A stretch of DNA of 62,326 nucleotides from Candidatus Poribacteria bacterium (lineage in GTDB: Bacteria; Poribacteria; WGA-4E; WGA-3G), in assembly GCA_022821495.1 (NCBI GenBank), contig JAJEDN010000013.1:1-62326 (forward strand), read 5' to 3'. Within the stretch, counting starts at the first letter, position 1. Every line of letters starts with the position of its first letter. Shown here piece by piece: positions 24,960 to 33,828 of this stretch. Position numbers and translations under genes: made by a program. The notes beneath the pieces were generated by a model. That model did no database searches and was not told the DNA's origin. It saw only the letters and a list, made by a program, of their open reading frames with translations.

Positions 24960-24994
24960 CTTGTGGCAGGAACAAGGTTTGTACCCGCCACAAG
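24960..24994 (+). terminator. Hairpin after the discoidin lipoprotein pair
   Basis: CTTGTGGC (24960-24967) pairs with GCCACAAG (24987-24994), 8 bp with a 19-base loop, located between the lipoprotein stop and dprA. It lacks a clear T-run. It is followed by degenerate CTGATAAC-type repeats that recur near 56410. Confidence 0.4.
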
Positions 24995-25040
24995 GGCTCT
25001 TAACTGAAAACTGATAACCGATAACTGACCACTATTAAAA

Positions 25041-26255
25041 ATGCTTTCTAACGAAACAATCAGTCTAATCCATCTAAACATGATTCAAGGCGTTGGATTA
25101 AAGACCGTTCAAGTCTTGCGCGATATTTTCGGGAGCGCAGAACGAGCACTTCAAGCGACATCCCAAGAACTCGAAAAGATAGAACGACTTTCACCGACGA
25201 TGCGTGATCTCTTAAGTCGTAAACCTGTTCAATATCCAATAGAACGTGAATTGGAATTGATACAAGAGTATGGTTGTCAGGTTGTAACGCTTTATGATGA
25301 CGCGTATCCGCCACGCTTGAAGGAAATTGATACACCGCCCCTCGTACTGTATATTCGGGGTAAGTTAACATCGGAAGATTCCCTCAGTATTTCGCTTGTC
25401 GGTTCGCGAGACGCAAAGGATTACGGGCGAAAGGTAAGCTATCGACTGAGCTTTCAACTCGCACAACGCGGATTGACGGTTGTTAGTGGTTTGGCGAAGG
25501 GAATTGATACTTCAGCGCATCGCGGTGCACTTGAGGCAGGCGGTAGAACAATCGCCGTGATGGGAAGCGGATTGAGTTTCATCTATCCAGCAACAAACAG
25601 AGATCTCGCTGAGAAAATTAGAGCATCCGGCACGCTAATTTCTGAATTCCCAATGGCGGTTGAACCGAAACCGAGAAACTTTCCACGCCGTAACCGTATC
25701 ATTAGTGGACTAACACTTGGAACTGTTGTCGTGGAAGCATCAAATCGGAGTGGCGCACTCATTACCGCACGTCTCGCTGGTGAACAAGGCAGAGAAGTCT
25801 TTGCGGTGCCGGGAGAGATTTTTTCTGAACTCTCAACGGGAACCCATAAGTTGATTAATAACGGTGCGAAACTGATCAATACTGTGGATGACCTCCTTAA
25901 CGAACTACCACCGTATGTGTTAAATCAACTCCAATCCCAGTCATCAACAGCATCAGTGTCAGATATAGCGATTGAATCTCCACAAGAACCTCCCGTCGAA
26001 AAACTTGATACTAAATCCAAAGCCAACCAACCTCCGGTTGAAATTCCACAACCTGTCCAAATCACGCCGCCACCCGATTTAACACCAGACGAAAGAAAAG
26101 TCTTCGATGCCATTGAAGTCCCTTCATCGCATATTGATACCATCGTCCGGACGACCCAACTACCGATTGGTCAGGTGTCAAGTGTCCTCCTGATGTTAGA
26201 GCTCAAAGGTATCGTTCAACAATTGCCAGGCAAACAATTCACGAAAGCAAATTAA
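25041..26255 (+). CDS. dprA: DNA processing protein DprA
   Basis: DprA loads RecA on incoming single strands during transformation; it is also present in many bacteria not known to be competent. 404 residues: an N-terminal SAM/HhH-like region (LNMIQGVGLKTVQVL), the Rossmann core (SISLVGSRDAKDYG, VVSGLAKGIDTSAHRGAL, TIAVMGSGL, FPRRNRIISGL, GALITARLAGEQGREVFAVPG, GTHKLINNGAKLI), a Pro/Ser-rich linker (about residues 300-345) and a C-terminal winged helix (PDERKVFDAIE, VSSVLLMLELKGIVQQLPG). All core motifs are intact. Confidence 0.95.
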   Translation: MLSNETISLIHLNMIQGVGLKTVQVLRDIFGSAERALQATSQELEKIERLSPTMRDLLSRKPVQYPIERELELIQEYGCQVVTLYDDAYPPRLKEIDTPPLVLYIRGKLTSEDSLSISLVGSRDAKDYGRKVSYRLSFQLAQRGLTVVSGLAKGIDTSAHRGALEAGGRTIAVMGSGLSFIYPATNRDLAEKIRASGTLISEFPMAVEPKPRNFPRRNRIISGLTLGTVVVEASNRSGALITARLAGEQGREVFAVPGEIFSELSTGTHKLINNGAKLINTVDDLLNELPPYVLNQLQSQSSTASVSDIAIESPQEPPVEKLDTKSKANQPPVEIPQPVQITPPPDLTPDERKVFDAIEVPSSHIDTIVRTTQLPIGQVSSVLLMLELKGIVQQLPGKQFTKAN

Positions 26256-26320
26256 TAATTTATTTCACAACAAAGGAAGCACCACACGAACTGTTAGAGG
26301 GCGGCTAAAGATAGATAATT

Positions 26321-26695
26321 TTGGAGCGGCAGGAGGTCAAATTCAACTATCTATTGTTAACGAACTATGGCATTTTTCCATGTCCTTATCTGGATAACGA
26401 TGTTGAACTAACGGACGAGCGAGAACATCATATTACTTTACGGCACCCAGATCTTCTACCAATGTATCAGCAGTGCATTCCTGATACATTGATACTTCCA
26501 GATGAAGTTCGGCGGAGTTCTCGCATTCGCAACGCTCGGTTATTTAGGCGTTGGTTTGAGTGGTTACGTGGAGGTAAGTACGTTGTGGTTGTTGTAGTTA
26601 GTGATCCTGTTCCAACCGAACGTCATTGGATTATCACCGCTTACATGACTAAAAGACTCGCGAGAGGAGGAGATATTGAATGGAAACGAACCTGA
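26321..26695 (+). CDS. Small protein, candidate toxin-like nuclease paired with DUF2283
   Basis: About 124 residues; start codon uncertain. A TTG at 26321 opens the frame, but the strong AGGAGGT at 26331-26337 would instead serve a TTG at 26354. The body has LTDEREHHITLRHPDL, then LPDEVRRSSRIRNARLFRRW and KYVVVVVV...HWIITAYMT: a small alpha/beta fold with conserved His/Arg, which recalls phage-type barnase/EndoU/ColicinE5/RelE-like (PBECR) domains. The DUF2283 gene overlaps its last 16 bases. Close coupling of a small nuclease-like gene with a small partner suggests a toxin-antitoxin or RNase-regulator pair. This is an inference from form and context. Confidence 0.55.
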   Translation: MERQEVKFNYLLLTNYGIFPCPYLDNDVELTDEREHHITLRHPDLLPMYQQCIPDTLILPDEVRRSSRIRNARLFRRWFEWLRGGKYVVVVVVSDPVPTERHWIITAYMTKRLARGGDIEWKRT

Positions 26696-26916
26696 CTTTC
26701 CAATATGATAGGGATGCCGATATTTTGTACGTAAACACGCGTCCTCCATATCCCGAACAGGAAAGCGAAGAACTTGCTGATGAAATCATCGCGCGTTTCA
26801 ATCCAGACACGGGCGACATCGAAAATCTTGAAGTCTTGTTCTTCTCCACGCGCTTGTTACGCGAAGAGCTATTTCATCTACCGATTTCTGCCCGTTTGCA
26901 ACTAAACGAAGAATGA
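26680..26916 (+). CDS. DUF2283 family small protein, possible antitoxin
   Basis: 78 residues with the DUF2283 pattern: FQYDRDADILYVNTR at the start, ELADEIIARFNPDTGDIENLEVLFFS in the middle. AGGAGG sits 9 bases before the ATG, inside the end of the upstream gene, so the two are translationally linked. DUF2283 proteins are often found beside small toxin-like genes, but their role is not established. Confidence 0.75.
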   Translation: METNLTFQYDRDADILYVNTRPPYPEQESEELADEIIARFNPDTGDIENLEVLFFSTRLLREELFHLPISARLQLNEE

Positions 26917-26935
26917 CGAGATTTACCCTAAAAAT

Positions 26936-27994
26936 ATGAAAATACTTGGCATTGATACCTCATGTGATGAAACAGCCGCCTCGGTTGTCGCTAACGGCAA
27001 AGAAGTGCTTTCTAATGTTGTCGCCTCACAAATTGAAGCACACCAAGAATACGGCGGCGTTGTGCCGGAACTCGCATCCCGTAAACACATTGAGGCTATC
27101 AACTTCATTGTGAATAAAGCATTAGCAGAAGCCGATGTCGCACTCAAAGACCTTGAAGCGATAGCAGTAACGAATCGTCCCGGACTAATCGGCGCGTTGT
27201 TAGTCGGTGTCGCATCGGCAAAGAGTCTCGCCTATTGCCACAATCTACCGCTGCTCGGTATTAATCACATCGAAGGGCATATCTACGCCAATTATATGGT
27301 GCATGATACGCTAACGTTCCCACACATCTGTCTCACGGTCTCTGGTGGGCACACGCTACTTGTAGAAGTTCACGAAGGCTGGCAATACAAAGTATTAGGT
27401 AGCACACAAGACGATGCCGCTGGTGAGGTCTACGATAAGGTTGCGAAGTATCTCGGACTCGGTTTTCCGGGTGGTAAGATCATTGATGATCTCGCTCAGA
27501 AAGGTAATCCGTCGGCAATAAAATTTCCGAGACCAATGCGCAATAGCGGAGATTACCAATTCAGTTTCAGCGGTATCAAAACCTCAGTCCGCTATTTTGT
27601 AGAGAAAGCACAGCGCGCAGGTGTACTCGTGGAAAATGGACAAGAAGATGCTAAAGACACAAACCCTGATACAGTAACCGTCGAAGACATTGCGGCGAGT
27701 TTTCAAGCCGCTGTCGTTGATGTCCTAACTTATAAGTCAATCCGAGCGGCGAAATCCACCCGTGCTCAAGCAATAACGCTAACCGGTGGCGTTGCAGCAA
27801 ACAGTCAACTGCGTGCTTCACTGAAAGCCGCTGCTGTAGAGATCGGTGCCGAAGTCTACTACCCACCGATGAACTTGTGTACAGATAACGGCGCGATGAT
27901 TGCCGGGATTGCTTACGAAAAATATAAGCAGGGACTCCGAGACAACCTTTCTCTCAACGCCGCAGCGAACGGTGCCATTGAACAAAGGAAATAA
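26936..27994 (+). CDS. tsaD: tRNA threonylcarbamoyladenosine synthase subunit TsaD
   Basis: TsaD transfers the threonylcarbamoyl group to A37 of ANN-decoding tRNAs. 352 residues: GIDTSCDETAASVV, the metal-binding GINHIEGHIYAN (two His), CLTVSGGHTLLVEV, DDAAGEVYDKVAKYLGLGFPGG and the C-terminal LTGGVAANSQLR and DNGAMIAGIAYEKY. It follows DUF2283 by 19 bases. tsaC, the enzyme for the preceding step, lies just downstream at 28169. Confidence 0.97.
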   Translation: MKILGIDTSCDETAASVVANGKEVLSNVVASQIEAHQEYGGVVPELASRKHIEAINFIVNKALAEADVALKDLEAIAVTNRPGLIGALLVGVASAKSLAYCHNLPLLGINHIEGHIYANYMVHDTLTFPHICLTVSGGHTLLVEVHEGWQYKVLGSTQDDAAGEVYDKVAKYLGLGFPGGKIIDDLAQKGNPSAIKFPRPMRNSGDYQFSFSGIKTSVRYFVEKAQRAGVLVENGQEDAKDTNPDTVTVEDIAASFQAAVVDVLTYKSIRAAKSTRAQAITLTGGVAANSQLRASLKAAAVEIGAEVYYPPMNLCTDNGAMIAGIAYEKYKQGLRDNLSLNAAANGAIEQRK

Positions 27995-28168
27995 ATCGTA
28001 TCTGGAAACTCAGAAGTCTGCTGAAGTGGAAGTCCTATGCAGGTCTTTCATCTGATTTCGATAGAGACTATAGCCCGTAACGTAGTGGTTCTCACTGCGA
28101 AGCAGGATCTACGGAGAGGTTCGTCGTTTATTCAAATCACCTCACCGAACCGCAAGGAAATTTAAAAA

Positions 28169-28780
28169 ATGGAAGCAGACGTATGTGTTGAAGCTGTCCA
28201 ATGCCTGAAATCAGGCGGGATTATTGCTATTCCTACCGACACAGTTTATGGATTGGGAGCAGACCCATTTAATGTAGATGCCGTGCAAAAACTTTACACG
28301 ATAAAAGGACGACCAGATGGTAAACCGATTCCGCTTGTCCTCAGTTCGGTCGCAGATGTCCATCGTGTCGCTCAAAACTTACCTGACTTCTTCTTTCATC
28401 TCACAGATCGGTTTTGGCCCGGTGGTCTGACAATTATTGTTGAGGCAAAGGACTTGCTACCAGTATTGACGGCTGGTGGTAACACGGTCGGGGTGCGTAT
28501 TCCGAACAACCCATTACTCCTACAAATCCTTCAAGCATTTGGTGGACCGGCAGCGATAACAAGCGCGAATCTCTCAGGAGAACCACCCGCTACATCTCCG
28601 CAAGAAATTGGTGAAGCACTCGCATCGCGAATTGATACGATCGTCGATGGCGGTAAAACACCAGGACCTATCCCCTCTACAGTCTACGATATTTCAGTCT
28701 CACCGCCTATGATCCGACGGCACGGTGTGATTTCAGAAGAGACCCTCGCCAAGGAGTTTGCGTGTTACAACAAGCCTTAA
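28169..28780 (+). CDS. tsaC: L-threonylcarbamoyladenylate synthase (TsaC/Sua5, YrdC domain)
   Basis: Makes threonylcarbamoyl-AMP from threonine, bicarbonate and ATP for TsaD. 203 residues forming a single YrdC domain without the extra Sua5 domain: GGIIAIPTDTVYGLGADP, KGRPDGKPIPLVL, FWPGGLTIIVEA, GVRIPNN, AAITSANLSGEPPA and IVDGGKTPGPIPSTV. AAGGAAA precedes the ATG. The 174 bases before it contain nested stems (CTGC-GAA-GCAG inside GTAG/CTAC, 28082-28112, and GGTTCG/CGAACC near 28117-28152) that might attenuate transcription from tsaD. Confidence 0.95.
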   Translation: MEADVCVEAVQCLKSGGIIAIPTDTVYGLGADPFNVDAVQKLYTIKGRPDGKPIPLVLSSVADVHRVAQNLPDFFFHLTDRFWPGGLTIIVEAKDLLPVLTAGGNTVGVRIPNNPLLLQILQAFGGPAAITSANLSGEPPATSPQEIGEALASRIDTIVDGGKTPGPIPSTVYDISVSPPMIRRHGVISEETLAKEFACYNKP

Positions 28781-29346
28781 AGCAGCTGCTGCAGTTCTTA
28801 GCCACTCCAACCGGAAATTGGGTCGTCCTCGGGGTCATCAGTTTTGTCGTATTAGCGATCCTTTACCACAAAAAACGACAAATTCCGGGATTAACCCTGG
28901 AGGTTATCAAAGAAGACACATGGTTCATTAACCGAGACGACAACCATCGCCTTGCCATCGTTGTATCGCTGCATCTGATTAACAAATCAAGCGCACCTAT
29001 TCGGATTCGGAATTGCAAACTGAGCGGCTATTCACCCCAACTCCCGCCTGAAAATTTATTTTTAGAGGGACATGATACAAGTGTTGAACTCGCGTATCCG
29101 AAGCACGATCTCTTTGCTGGTGCAGGCGGACATCCTTCCGATCACACTTCAGAGTACGTCCTCAATCCCTACACGGAACAACGTATGTGGGTTTTCTATC
29201 ACTCCGGTATTGTTACAATGACAAATATGCTTCGTGCACCGATCGTGATTAAAGATGCGCATCGAAAACGCAAATCCCTCCAAATAGCGGTGCCTCGCAA
29301 TATGGAACAAATCCAAATCTATCGCGAGGCAGCAATGCGGTGGTAA
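28762..29346 (+). CDS. Single-pass membrane protein of unknown function
   Basis: 194 residues starting with GTG at 28762, 19 bases inside the end of tsaC, with AAGGAG (28750-28755) as ribosome binding site. One membrane segment near the N-terminus (about residues 18-38, GNWVVLGVISFVVLAILYH) is followed by basic residues and a soluble beta-rich region (LTLEVIKEDTWFINRDDNHRL, IVVSLHLINKSSAPIRIRNCKL). The alternating strands resemble an immunoglobulin-like or COG-unassigned beta fold. No enzyme motif is seen. It ends one base before the stop of the oppositely oriented oxidoreductase. Confidence 0.7.
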   Translation: MLQQALKQLLQFLATPTGNWVVLGVISFVVLAILYHKKRQIPGLTLEVIKEDTWFINRDDNHRLAIVVSLHLINKSSAPIRIRNCKLSGYSPQLPPENLFLEGHDTSVELAYPKHDLFAGAGGHPSDHTSEYVLNPYTEQRMWVFYHSGIVTMTNMLRAPIVIKDAHRKRKSLQIAVPRNMEQIQIYREAAMRW

Positions 29347-29347
29347 C

Positions 29348-30391
29348 TTAAGCGAGTTCCGACAACTTGACGGATCGACCCCCTGCTTCTGCAGACCTGT
29401 CAGCAGCAAAAACAACGCGGTGTGTCTCAAACGCTGTATCAAAATCAGTCAACGGCATCGGTTCGTTTCGCCCGATGCTGTCTATAAACGCTTGAAACTG
29501 CGGTTCATACGGATGATCGCTGACATCACCCGAATCAATGAGCGAAGTCTCAAGTGTGCTCCACTGACTTTTATCCATCCCTTTAAGTTTCGCAGAATAG
29601 ATACGATTGTCAAGTAGGCTTCCTTCACTGCCAACGAGGTGGATGTGGAAATAGTAGGGCTGCAAGCAATCAACGCAAGAGGTAACTTTCCCAATTTTCC
29701 CACCGCCTTCAAATTTAAGAAGACTCACACTTGTTGTTTTATATTCGTAGGGCTGAAAATCAGCACCTGCGGATTGTGTATGATAACTCGTCACCTCTTC
29801 AACGTTTCCATCCATAAAAAAGAGGAGCGCATCAAGCGCATGGCATCCAGCAGTCAGCAAGGTGCTGCCGCCGAAGTCCTTTTTGATGTTCCATTCGTAT
29901 TGACCGTACCAAGGTCCGATGCCGTGGTAATAGTCAACTTCGGCGTAGTGGAGATCCCCCAAGAGTCCATTATCAATTACCGAACGAATCATTGTAAAAT
30001 GCGCGCTGTATCGGCATTCAAAGCAGACACAGACGCTCACGCCGGTGCTCTTGACAGCGTCGCGGATGGCTTTCGCATCGTCGTATGTGAGGCAGATCGG
30101 TTTCTCGATAATGAGATGTTTTCCCGCTTCTGCAGCAGCGATAGCTTGTTCAGCATGGAATGGGTGTGGTGTACAAATATCAATGATATGTATATCAGGA
30201 TCGGCGAGCATTTTATCAAAATCAGTATAGGCTTTAAGGGGTGTGCCGTAGGTCTCTGCTAATACCGACTCATCGTGTTCACGCCGTGAACAGATAGCGG
30301 TGACATCCGAACCTGTAACCGCTTTGAAGGCTTCAATGTGAGCACCAGCGACCCAACCAAGCCCGACAATTCCAACGTTTAGGTTATCCAT
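29348..30391 (-). CDS. Gfo/Idh/MocA family oxidoreductase
   Basis: 347 residues. NAD(P)-binding Rossmann fold with [17 protein letters not shown] at the start, then [18 protein letters not shown] and the catalytic-lysine motif [12 protein letters not shown] (about residues 97-108). The C-terminal domain contains the conserved [17 protein letters not shown], where the His usually takes part in catalysis. Family members oxidise or reduce sugars, inositols and similar alcohols; the substrate cannot be fixed. AAAGGAG lies upstream of the ATG. It is the only minus-strand gene in this part and faces guaB across a 400-base divergent promoter region. Confidence 0.92.
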   Translation of the reverse strand: MDNLNVGIVGLGWVAGAHIEAFKAVTGSDVTAICSRREHDESVLAETYGTPLKAYTDFDKMLADPDIHIIDICTPHPFHAEQAIAAAEAGKHLIIEKPICLTYDDAKAIRDAVKSTGVSVCVCFECRYSAHFTMIRSVIDNGLLGDLHYAEVDYYHGIGPWYGQYEWNIKKDFGGSTLLTAGCHALDALLFFMDGNVEEVTSYHTQSAGADFQPYEYKTTSVSLLKFEGGGKIGKVTSCVDCLQPYYFHIHLVGSEGSLLDNRIYSAKLKGMDKSQWSTLETSLIDSGDVSDHPYEPQFQAFIDSIGRNEPMPLTDFDTAFETHRVVFAADRSAEAGGRSVKLSELA

Positions 30392-30475
30392 TTTACGACT
30401 CCTTTATCCATGGTGGGGTATCCTAATATCCACAGCAACACCCCCGTCAATAATTGCGAATTTTACATTGAAAGC

Positions 30476-30481
30476 ATTATA
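30476..30481 (-). promoter_or_regulatory. Possible -10 box for the Gfo/Idh/MocA gene
   Basis: ATTATA on the plus strand, TATAAT on the minus strand, about 85 bases before the start codon. No good -35 box is visible at the right distance. Confidence 0.35.
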
Positions 30482-30649
30482 GCACAGATACAGATTTTTA
30501 AGAGAAAAAATTGGTTGATATAATTTTCATTTTACTGTATAATTAAAAAGGAAATATTACTTTCATTTCAAAAAGCCAGTTACGGAATGTCGAACACCAC
30601 CAAATCTGGAAATTAAACAAAACACTCCGATGCTGGTTAACAAATACCT

Positions 30650-30678
30650 TTGACAGATAAAAAAAAATGTCCTATAAT
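30650..30678 (+). promoter_or_regulatory. Consensus sigma-70-type promoter of guaB
   Basis: TTGACA at 30650-30655, exactly 17 bases, then TATAAT at 30673-30678: a full consensus match and the strongest-looking promoter in the window. It predicts a leader of about 100 bases. Confidence 0.8.
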
Positions 30679-30787
30679 ATGCTGGAATTGAAAACAACCT
30701 CTTTTGGTGTAAATCCCACAAGCGGTGCTGCTAAATACCGTTTCTCTGTCTTGTCCATTTCAATTCGCAATGAAGGAGACGATTCCG

Positions 30788-32287
30788 ATGGAGACTAAAA
30801 TTTTCGATGCCTTCCCCCCGAAATTTGCAAAAGAAGGGCTAACCTTTGATGATGTTTTGCTAATTCCGGCTGAATCGGATGTGCTTCCGGAGCAAGTGGA
30901 TACAAGTACACAACTGACACGTAACCTCAGGTTAAACATTCCTATCTGTAGCGCACCTATGGATACTGTCACCGAATCTACTCTTGCTATTGCACTCGCG
31001 CGAGAAGGAGGCATCGGAATAATCCATTATAATTGCTCCATTGATGAACAGGTATCTGAAGTCGACCGCGTGAAACGATCAGAGAGCGGCATGATTACCG
31101 CACCCATTACGCTTACAGAAGACAAGACGATTCGGGACGCACTCCAAATTACCGAGCGTTACCACATCGGTGGAGTGCCTATCGTTACCGAAGACGGGCA
31201 TCTCGTCGGTTTAATTACTAACCGAGATCTCAAATACGAAGATAACTTGGAACTCTCGGTCACTGTGCGAATGACACCAAAAAACAAACTAATTACAGCG
31301 GCACCAGGAATTACACTTGATAACGCGAAAGAGATACTCCACAAATCTCGAAAAGAAAAATTGCCGATTGTAGATGAAGATTTCCGACTCTGTGGATTGA
31401 TTACTATTAAAGATATTGACAAAGTTCAGATGTTTCCACAAGCGTGTAAGGACAGCGCGGGACGTTTGCGAGTCGGTGCCGCTGTGCTACCATCAACGCC
31501 TTTGGAAAACGTTGATCGATTAGTGGAAGCAGGCGTAGATGTCCTGGTATTAGATACAGCACACGGTCATTCTAAAAACGTTATCCGATCAACGGAATAC
31601 CTTAAGTCTCATTTCTCGGACATCGATCTCATCGCAGGCAATGTTGTCACACCGGAAGCCACGCGAAGCCTTATTGATGCAGGTGCCGATGCAGTGAAAA
31701 TCGGTGTCGGTCCCGGTTCCATTTGCACAACACGGGTCGTAGCAGGCGTTAGTATTCCCCAGATTACGGCAATCTACGATTGTGCCAGGGAAGCTGATAA
31801 GGCAGAAGTTCCAATTATCGCTGATGGCGGCATCCGTTACTCTGGAGATATAGCGAAAGCTATCGGGGCAGGGGCAAGTTCCGTGATGATTGGCAGCTTA
31901 CTGGCGGGAACTGATGAGAGTCCGGGAGATACAGTCATTTATCAAGGGCGAACCTATAAAATTCACCGCGGGATGGGATCAATCGGTGCCTTACGAAAGC
32001 GAAACACCCAACACACATCAGACAGCACGGAGGACTTCTCCAAAATCGTGCCTCGCGGAATTGAAGGACGTGTGCCGCACAAAGGGAAACTCAGCAATTT
32101 CGTTTATCAATTAGTTGGTGGAATCCAGTCTGCTATGGGATATTGTGGAACCCCGGATATTAACACATTACGCACGAATAGCCAATTTGTCCGAATGACC
32201 AGCAGCGGCTACCGAGAAAGCCATCCACACGATATTGATATTACGGAGGAAGCACCGAATTACACGGTCGCAAATCTCAACTCGTAG
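30788..32287 (+). CDS. guaB: Inosine-5'-monophosphate dehydrogenase
   Basis: Commits IMP to guanine nucleotide synthesis by NAD-dependent oxidation to XMP. 499 residues from the ATG at 30788, served by GAAGGAG 10 bases upstream; in-frame ATGs before it overlap that site. The barrel has [18 protein letters not shown] and [10 protein letters not shown]; two CBS domains are inserted at about residues 95-215 ([13 protein letters not shown]..., [12 protein letters not shown]). The catalytic loop is [18 protein letters not shown] with the active-site Cys, followed by the flap region with the GMGSIGAL loop. Confidence 0.97.
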   Translation: METKIFDAFPPKFAKEGLTFDDVLLIPAESDVLPEQVDTSTQLTRNLRLNIPICSAPMDTVTESTLAIALAREGGIGIIHYNCSIDEQVSEVDRVKRSESGMITAPITLTEDKTIRDALQITERYHIGGVPIVTEDGHLVGLITNRDLKYEDNLELSVTVRMTPKNKLITAAPGITLDNAKEILHKSRKEKLPIVDEDFRLCGLITIKDIDKVQMFPQACKDSAGRLRVGAAVLPSTPLENVDRLVEAGVDVLVLDTAHGHSKNVIRSTEYLKSHFSDIDLIAGNVVTPEATRSLIDAGADAVKIGVGPGSICTTRVVAGVSIPQITAIYDCAREADKAEVPIIADGGIRYSGDIAKAIGAGASSVMIGSLLAGTDESPGDTVIYQGRTYKIHRGMGSIGALRKRNTQHTSDSTEDFSKIVPRGIEGRVPHKGKLSNFVYQLVGGIQSAMGYCGTPDINTLRTNSQFVRMTSSGYRESHPHDIDITEEAPNYTVANLNS

Positions 32288-32385
32288 GTATTATTTAGCG
32301 GTTTTCTCTCAACATTATCTCAATGTGCATTTCGCTATGTTTTCGATACCCAGCGGTTTGCACAAACACAAAAAGGGAGTGTTTC

Positions 32386-32934
32386 ATGAAAGTTAACGAA
32401 GAAATGTCGTTTTGGGATAGGCTTTATATTCCAGCGTTGATTAAGGGAATGTTTACCACGCTGAAGCATATTCCAAAGAAAAAATTGACATATCAGTACC
32501 CCGAAGATCCAAGGAGCGTGGATGAGCGAAACGAACGGTATCGCGGCATTCACAAACTCACGAAAACAGAGAAAGATGAGATTAAATGCGTAGCCTGCTT
32601 CTTATGCGCGACCGCCTGCCCTGCTGATTGTATCACAATTCAAGCGGCACCCGCACCGGAAGGTTGGACAACCAAAGAAGGCTATCAGCGCGAAAAGTAT
32701 CCCGATGTCTTTGAAATCAACATGCTCCGTTGTATCTTTTGTGGATATTGTGTTGAGGCTTGTCCTGAAGATGCTATCCGAATGACAGGCTTAACGCTTC
32801 CGCAATATTTCCGTGAGCAGCAGAAAGAGGGCGAAAGCCTTGGAAGTTCGCGCAGTGACTTCATTTTTGATCGGGACATGCTCGTCGCTAACAATGACAT
32901 TCCTCAAGAGGGGCTCAGTGTTGAAGCGAAGTAG
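32386..32934 (+). CDS. nuoI: NuoI-type 2x[4Fe-4S] ferredoxin subunit
   Basis: 182 residues from the ATG at 32386 with AAAGGGAG upstream. Two complete cluster motifs are seen: CVACFLCATACP and CIFCGYCVEACPEDAI, spaced as in the NuoI subunit of respiratory complex I, with the family's opening LKGMFTTLKHIPKKKLTYQYPE-like segment and RGIHKL before the first cluster. The acidic tail is typical. No other complex I genes are adjacent, so it may be an extra copy or part of a dispersed complex. Confidence 0.88.
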   Translation: MKVNEEMSFWDRLYIPALIKGMFTTLKHIPKKKLTYQYPEDPRSVDERNERYRGIHKLTKTEKDEIKCVACFLCATACPADCITIQAAPAPEGWTTKEGYQREKYPDVFEINMLRCIFCGYCVEACPEDAIRMTGLTLPQYFREQQKEGESLGSSRSDFIFDRDMLVANNDIPQEGLSVEAK

Positions 32935-32940
32935 GAATTG

Positions 32941-33492
32941 ATGTTACCATACGCTCCCTTTCCGAAGAAAAAGTACAGTATTATCTATGCAGACCCGCCG
33001 TGGGATTACAACGGACAACTCCAACACACAGGTGTCGGCGGCAAAGATAGTGGGGGCGCAATTCGGCATTACCCGACTGTGTCAGTGTCAGAAATGGAGA
33101 CGTGGGATATTACCGCAATCAGTGAAGAGGATTGCCTACTTTTTATGTGGAGCTCATCTCCACATCTGGATCAGGCAATTCAACTCGGTAAAGCTTGGGG
33201 ATTTCGGTGGGCCACTGTTGCCTTTGTATGGGATAAGCAACGCGTGAACCCCGGATTTTATACGATGAGCCAGTGTGAATTGTGTCTCGTTTTCAAACGC
33301 GGCAAAATTCCACAACCGCGAGGGGCTCGGAACATTAGACAACTTGTTCAAACGAAACGGACACGCCACTCTGAAAAACCGGAGGTAGTGCGTAAGCGGA
33401 TTGAGGAAATGTTTCCACACCAGTGTAAAATCGAATTGTTCGCACGTAAAAAGACCCAAGGTTGGGACGCATGGGGACTGGAGGTCCAATAA
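32941..33492 (+). CDS. MT-A70 family N6-adenine methyltransferase
   Basis: 183 residues from the ATG at 32941, 6 bases after nuoI (a TTG directly before is also in frame). The catalytic motif is IIYADPPWDYNG (DPPW, about residues 17-20), followed by VSVSEMETWDITAI, LFMWSSSPHLDQAI, GFRWATVAFVWDK and the closing RKRIEEMFPHQCKIELFARKKTQGWDAWG. This is the full MT-A70 core. Bacterial members methylate adenine in DNA (often phage or plasmid-borne orphan enzymes) or act in restriction-like systems. No restriction endonuclease is adjacent; the next gene is the unknown 932-residue protein. Confidence 0.9.
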   Translation: MLPYAPFPKKKYSIIYADPPWDYNGQLQHTGVGGKDSGGAIRHYPTVSVSEMETWDITAISEEDCLLFMWSSSPHLDQAIQLGKAWGFRWATVAFVWDKQRVNPGFYTMSQCELCLVFKRGKIPQPRGARNIRQLVQTKRTRHSEKPEVVRKRIEEMFPHQCKIELFARKKTQGWDAWGLEVQ

Positions 33493-33828
33493 CCTTCGTG
33501 AACCTATTGTGTTGTTCCAGAACTTTAGATTAGCCGGTAAGGCGGGAGCAAAACATCTATTTTTTTTATCATTTCGGTTGGTATAAACACAAAATGGACA
33601 TTCTGGCGAAAGTTAAATTGATGTTAATACTTTTTTATAACTACCAGAATTTTCAGCACACCACCCATACAGGAAATATCTGTTACGTGTTCTGTTTATA
33701 CGCAACCTAAAATTTATTTAACTGACTGGACATAACGCTTCGTCATAAAAAGCGAGCGTCATGTATATACCGGTCATTGCAAATTTATTGCCTAAATTTA
33801 TTTGAAAGGCACATATTAAATCAACCCA
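33493..33828. other. Gene-free stretch between the methyltransferase and the 932-residue gene
   Basis: AT-rich, no coding pattern on either strand. Nothing more than weak stems and AT-rich tracts is visible; a promoter for the downstream gene is likely here, but no box pair stands out. Confidence 0.5.

Larger units (their letters stand above)
30392..30787. other. Divergent intergenic region between the oxidoreductase and guaB
   Basis: AT-rich; holds a minus-strand -10-like TATAAT (30476-30481) for the oxidoreductase and the guaB promoter (30650-30678). The guaB leader (about 100 bases) contains TTTTGGTGTAAATCCCAC and then AAGCGGTGCTGC, which superficially recall the core of some riboswitches, but I cannot fold it into a known class. 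Confidence 0.5.

Noticed and set aside
25000..25040. CTGAAAACTGATAAC-type sequence as a repeat family (also near 56409-56444)
   Set aside because: Degenerate and low-complexity; similarity between the two sites could be chance or slippage, and no unit length is clear.
28082..28152. Nested stems before tsaC as a tRNA or defined regulator
   Set aside because: No cloverleaf or anticodon arm can be built; stems are short. Mentioned only as possible attenuator.
30679..30787. Cobalamin or FMN riboswitch before guaB
   Set aside because: Only short core-like pieces are present; the upstream arms and total length of either class are missing. Kept only as a low-interest finding.
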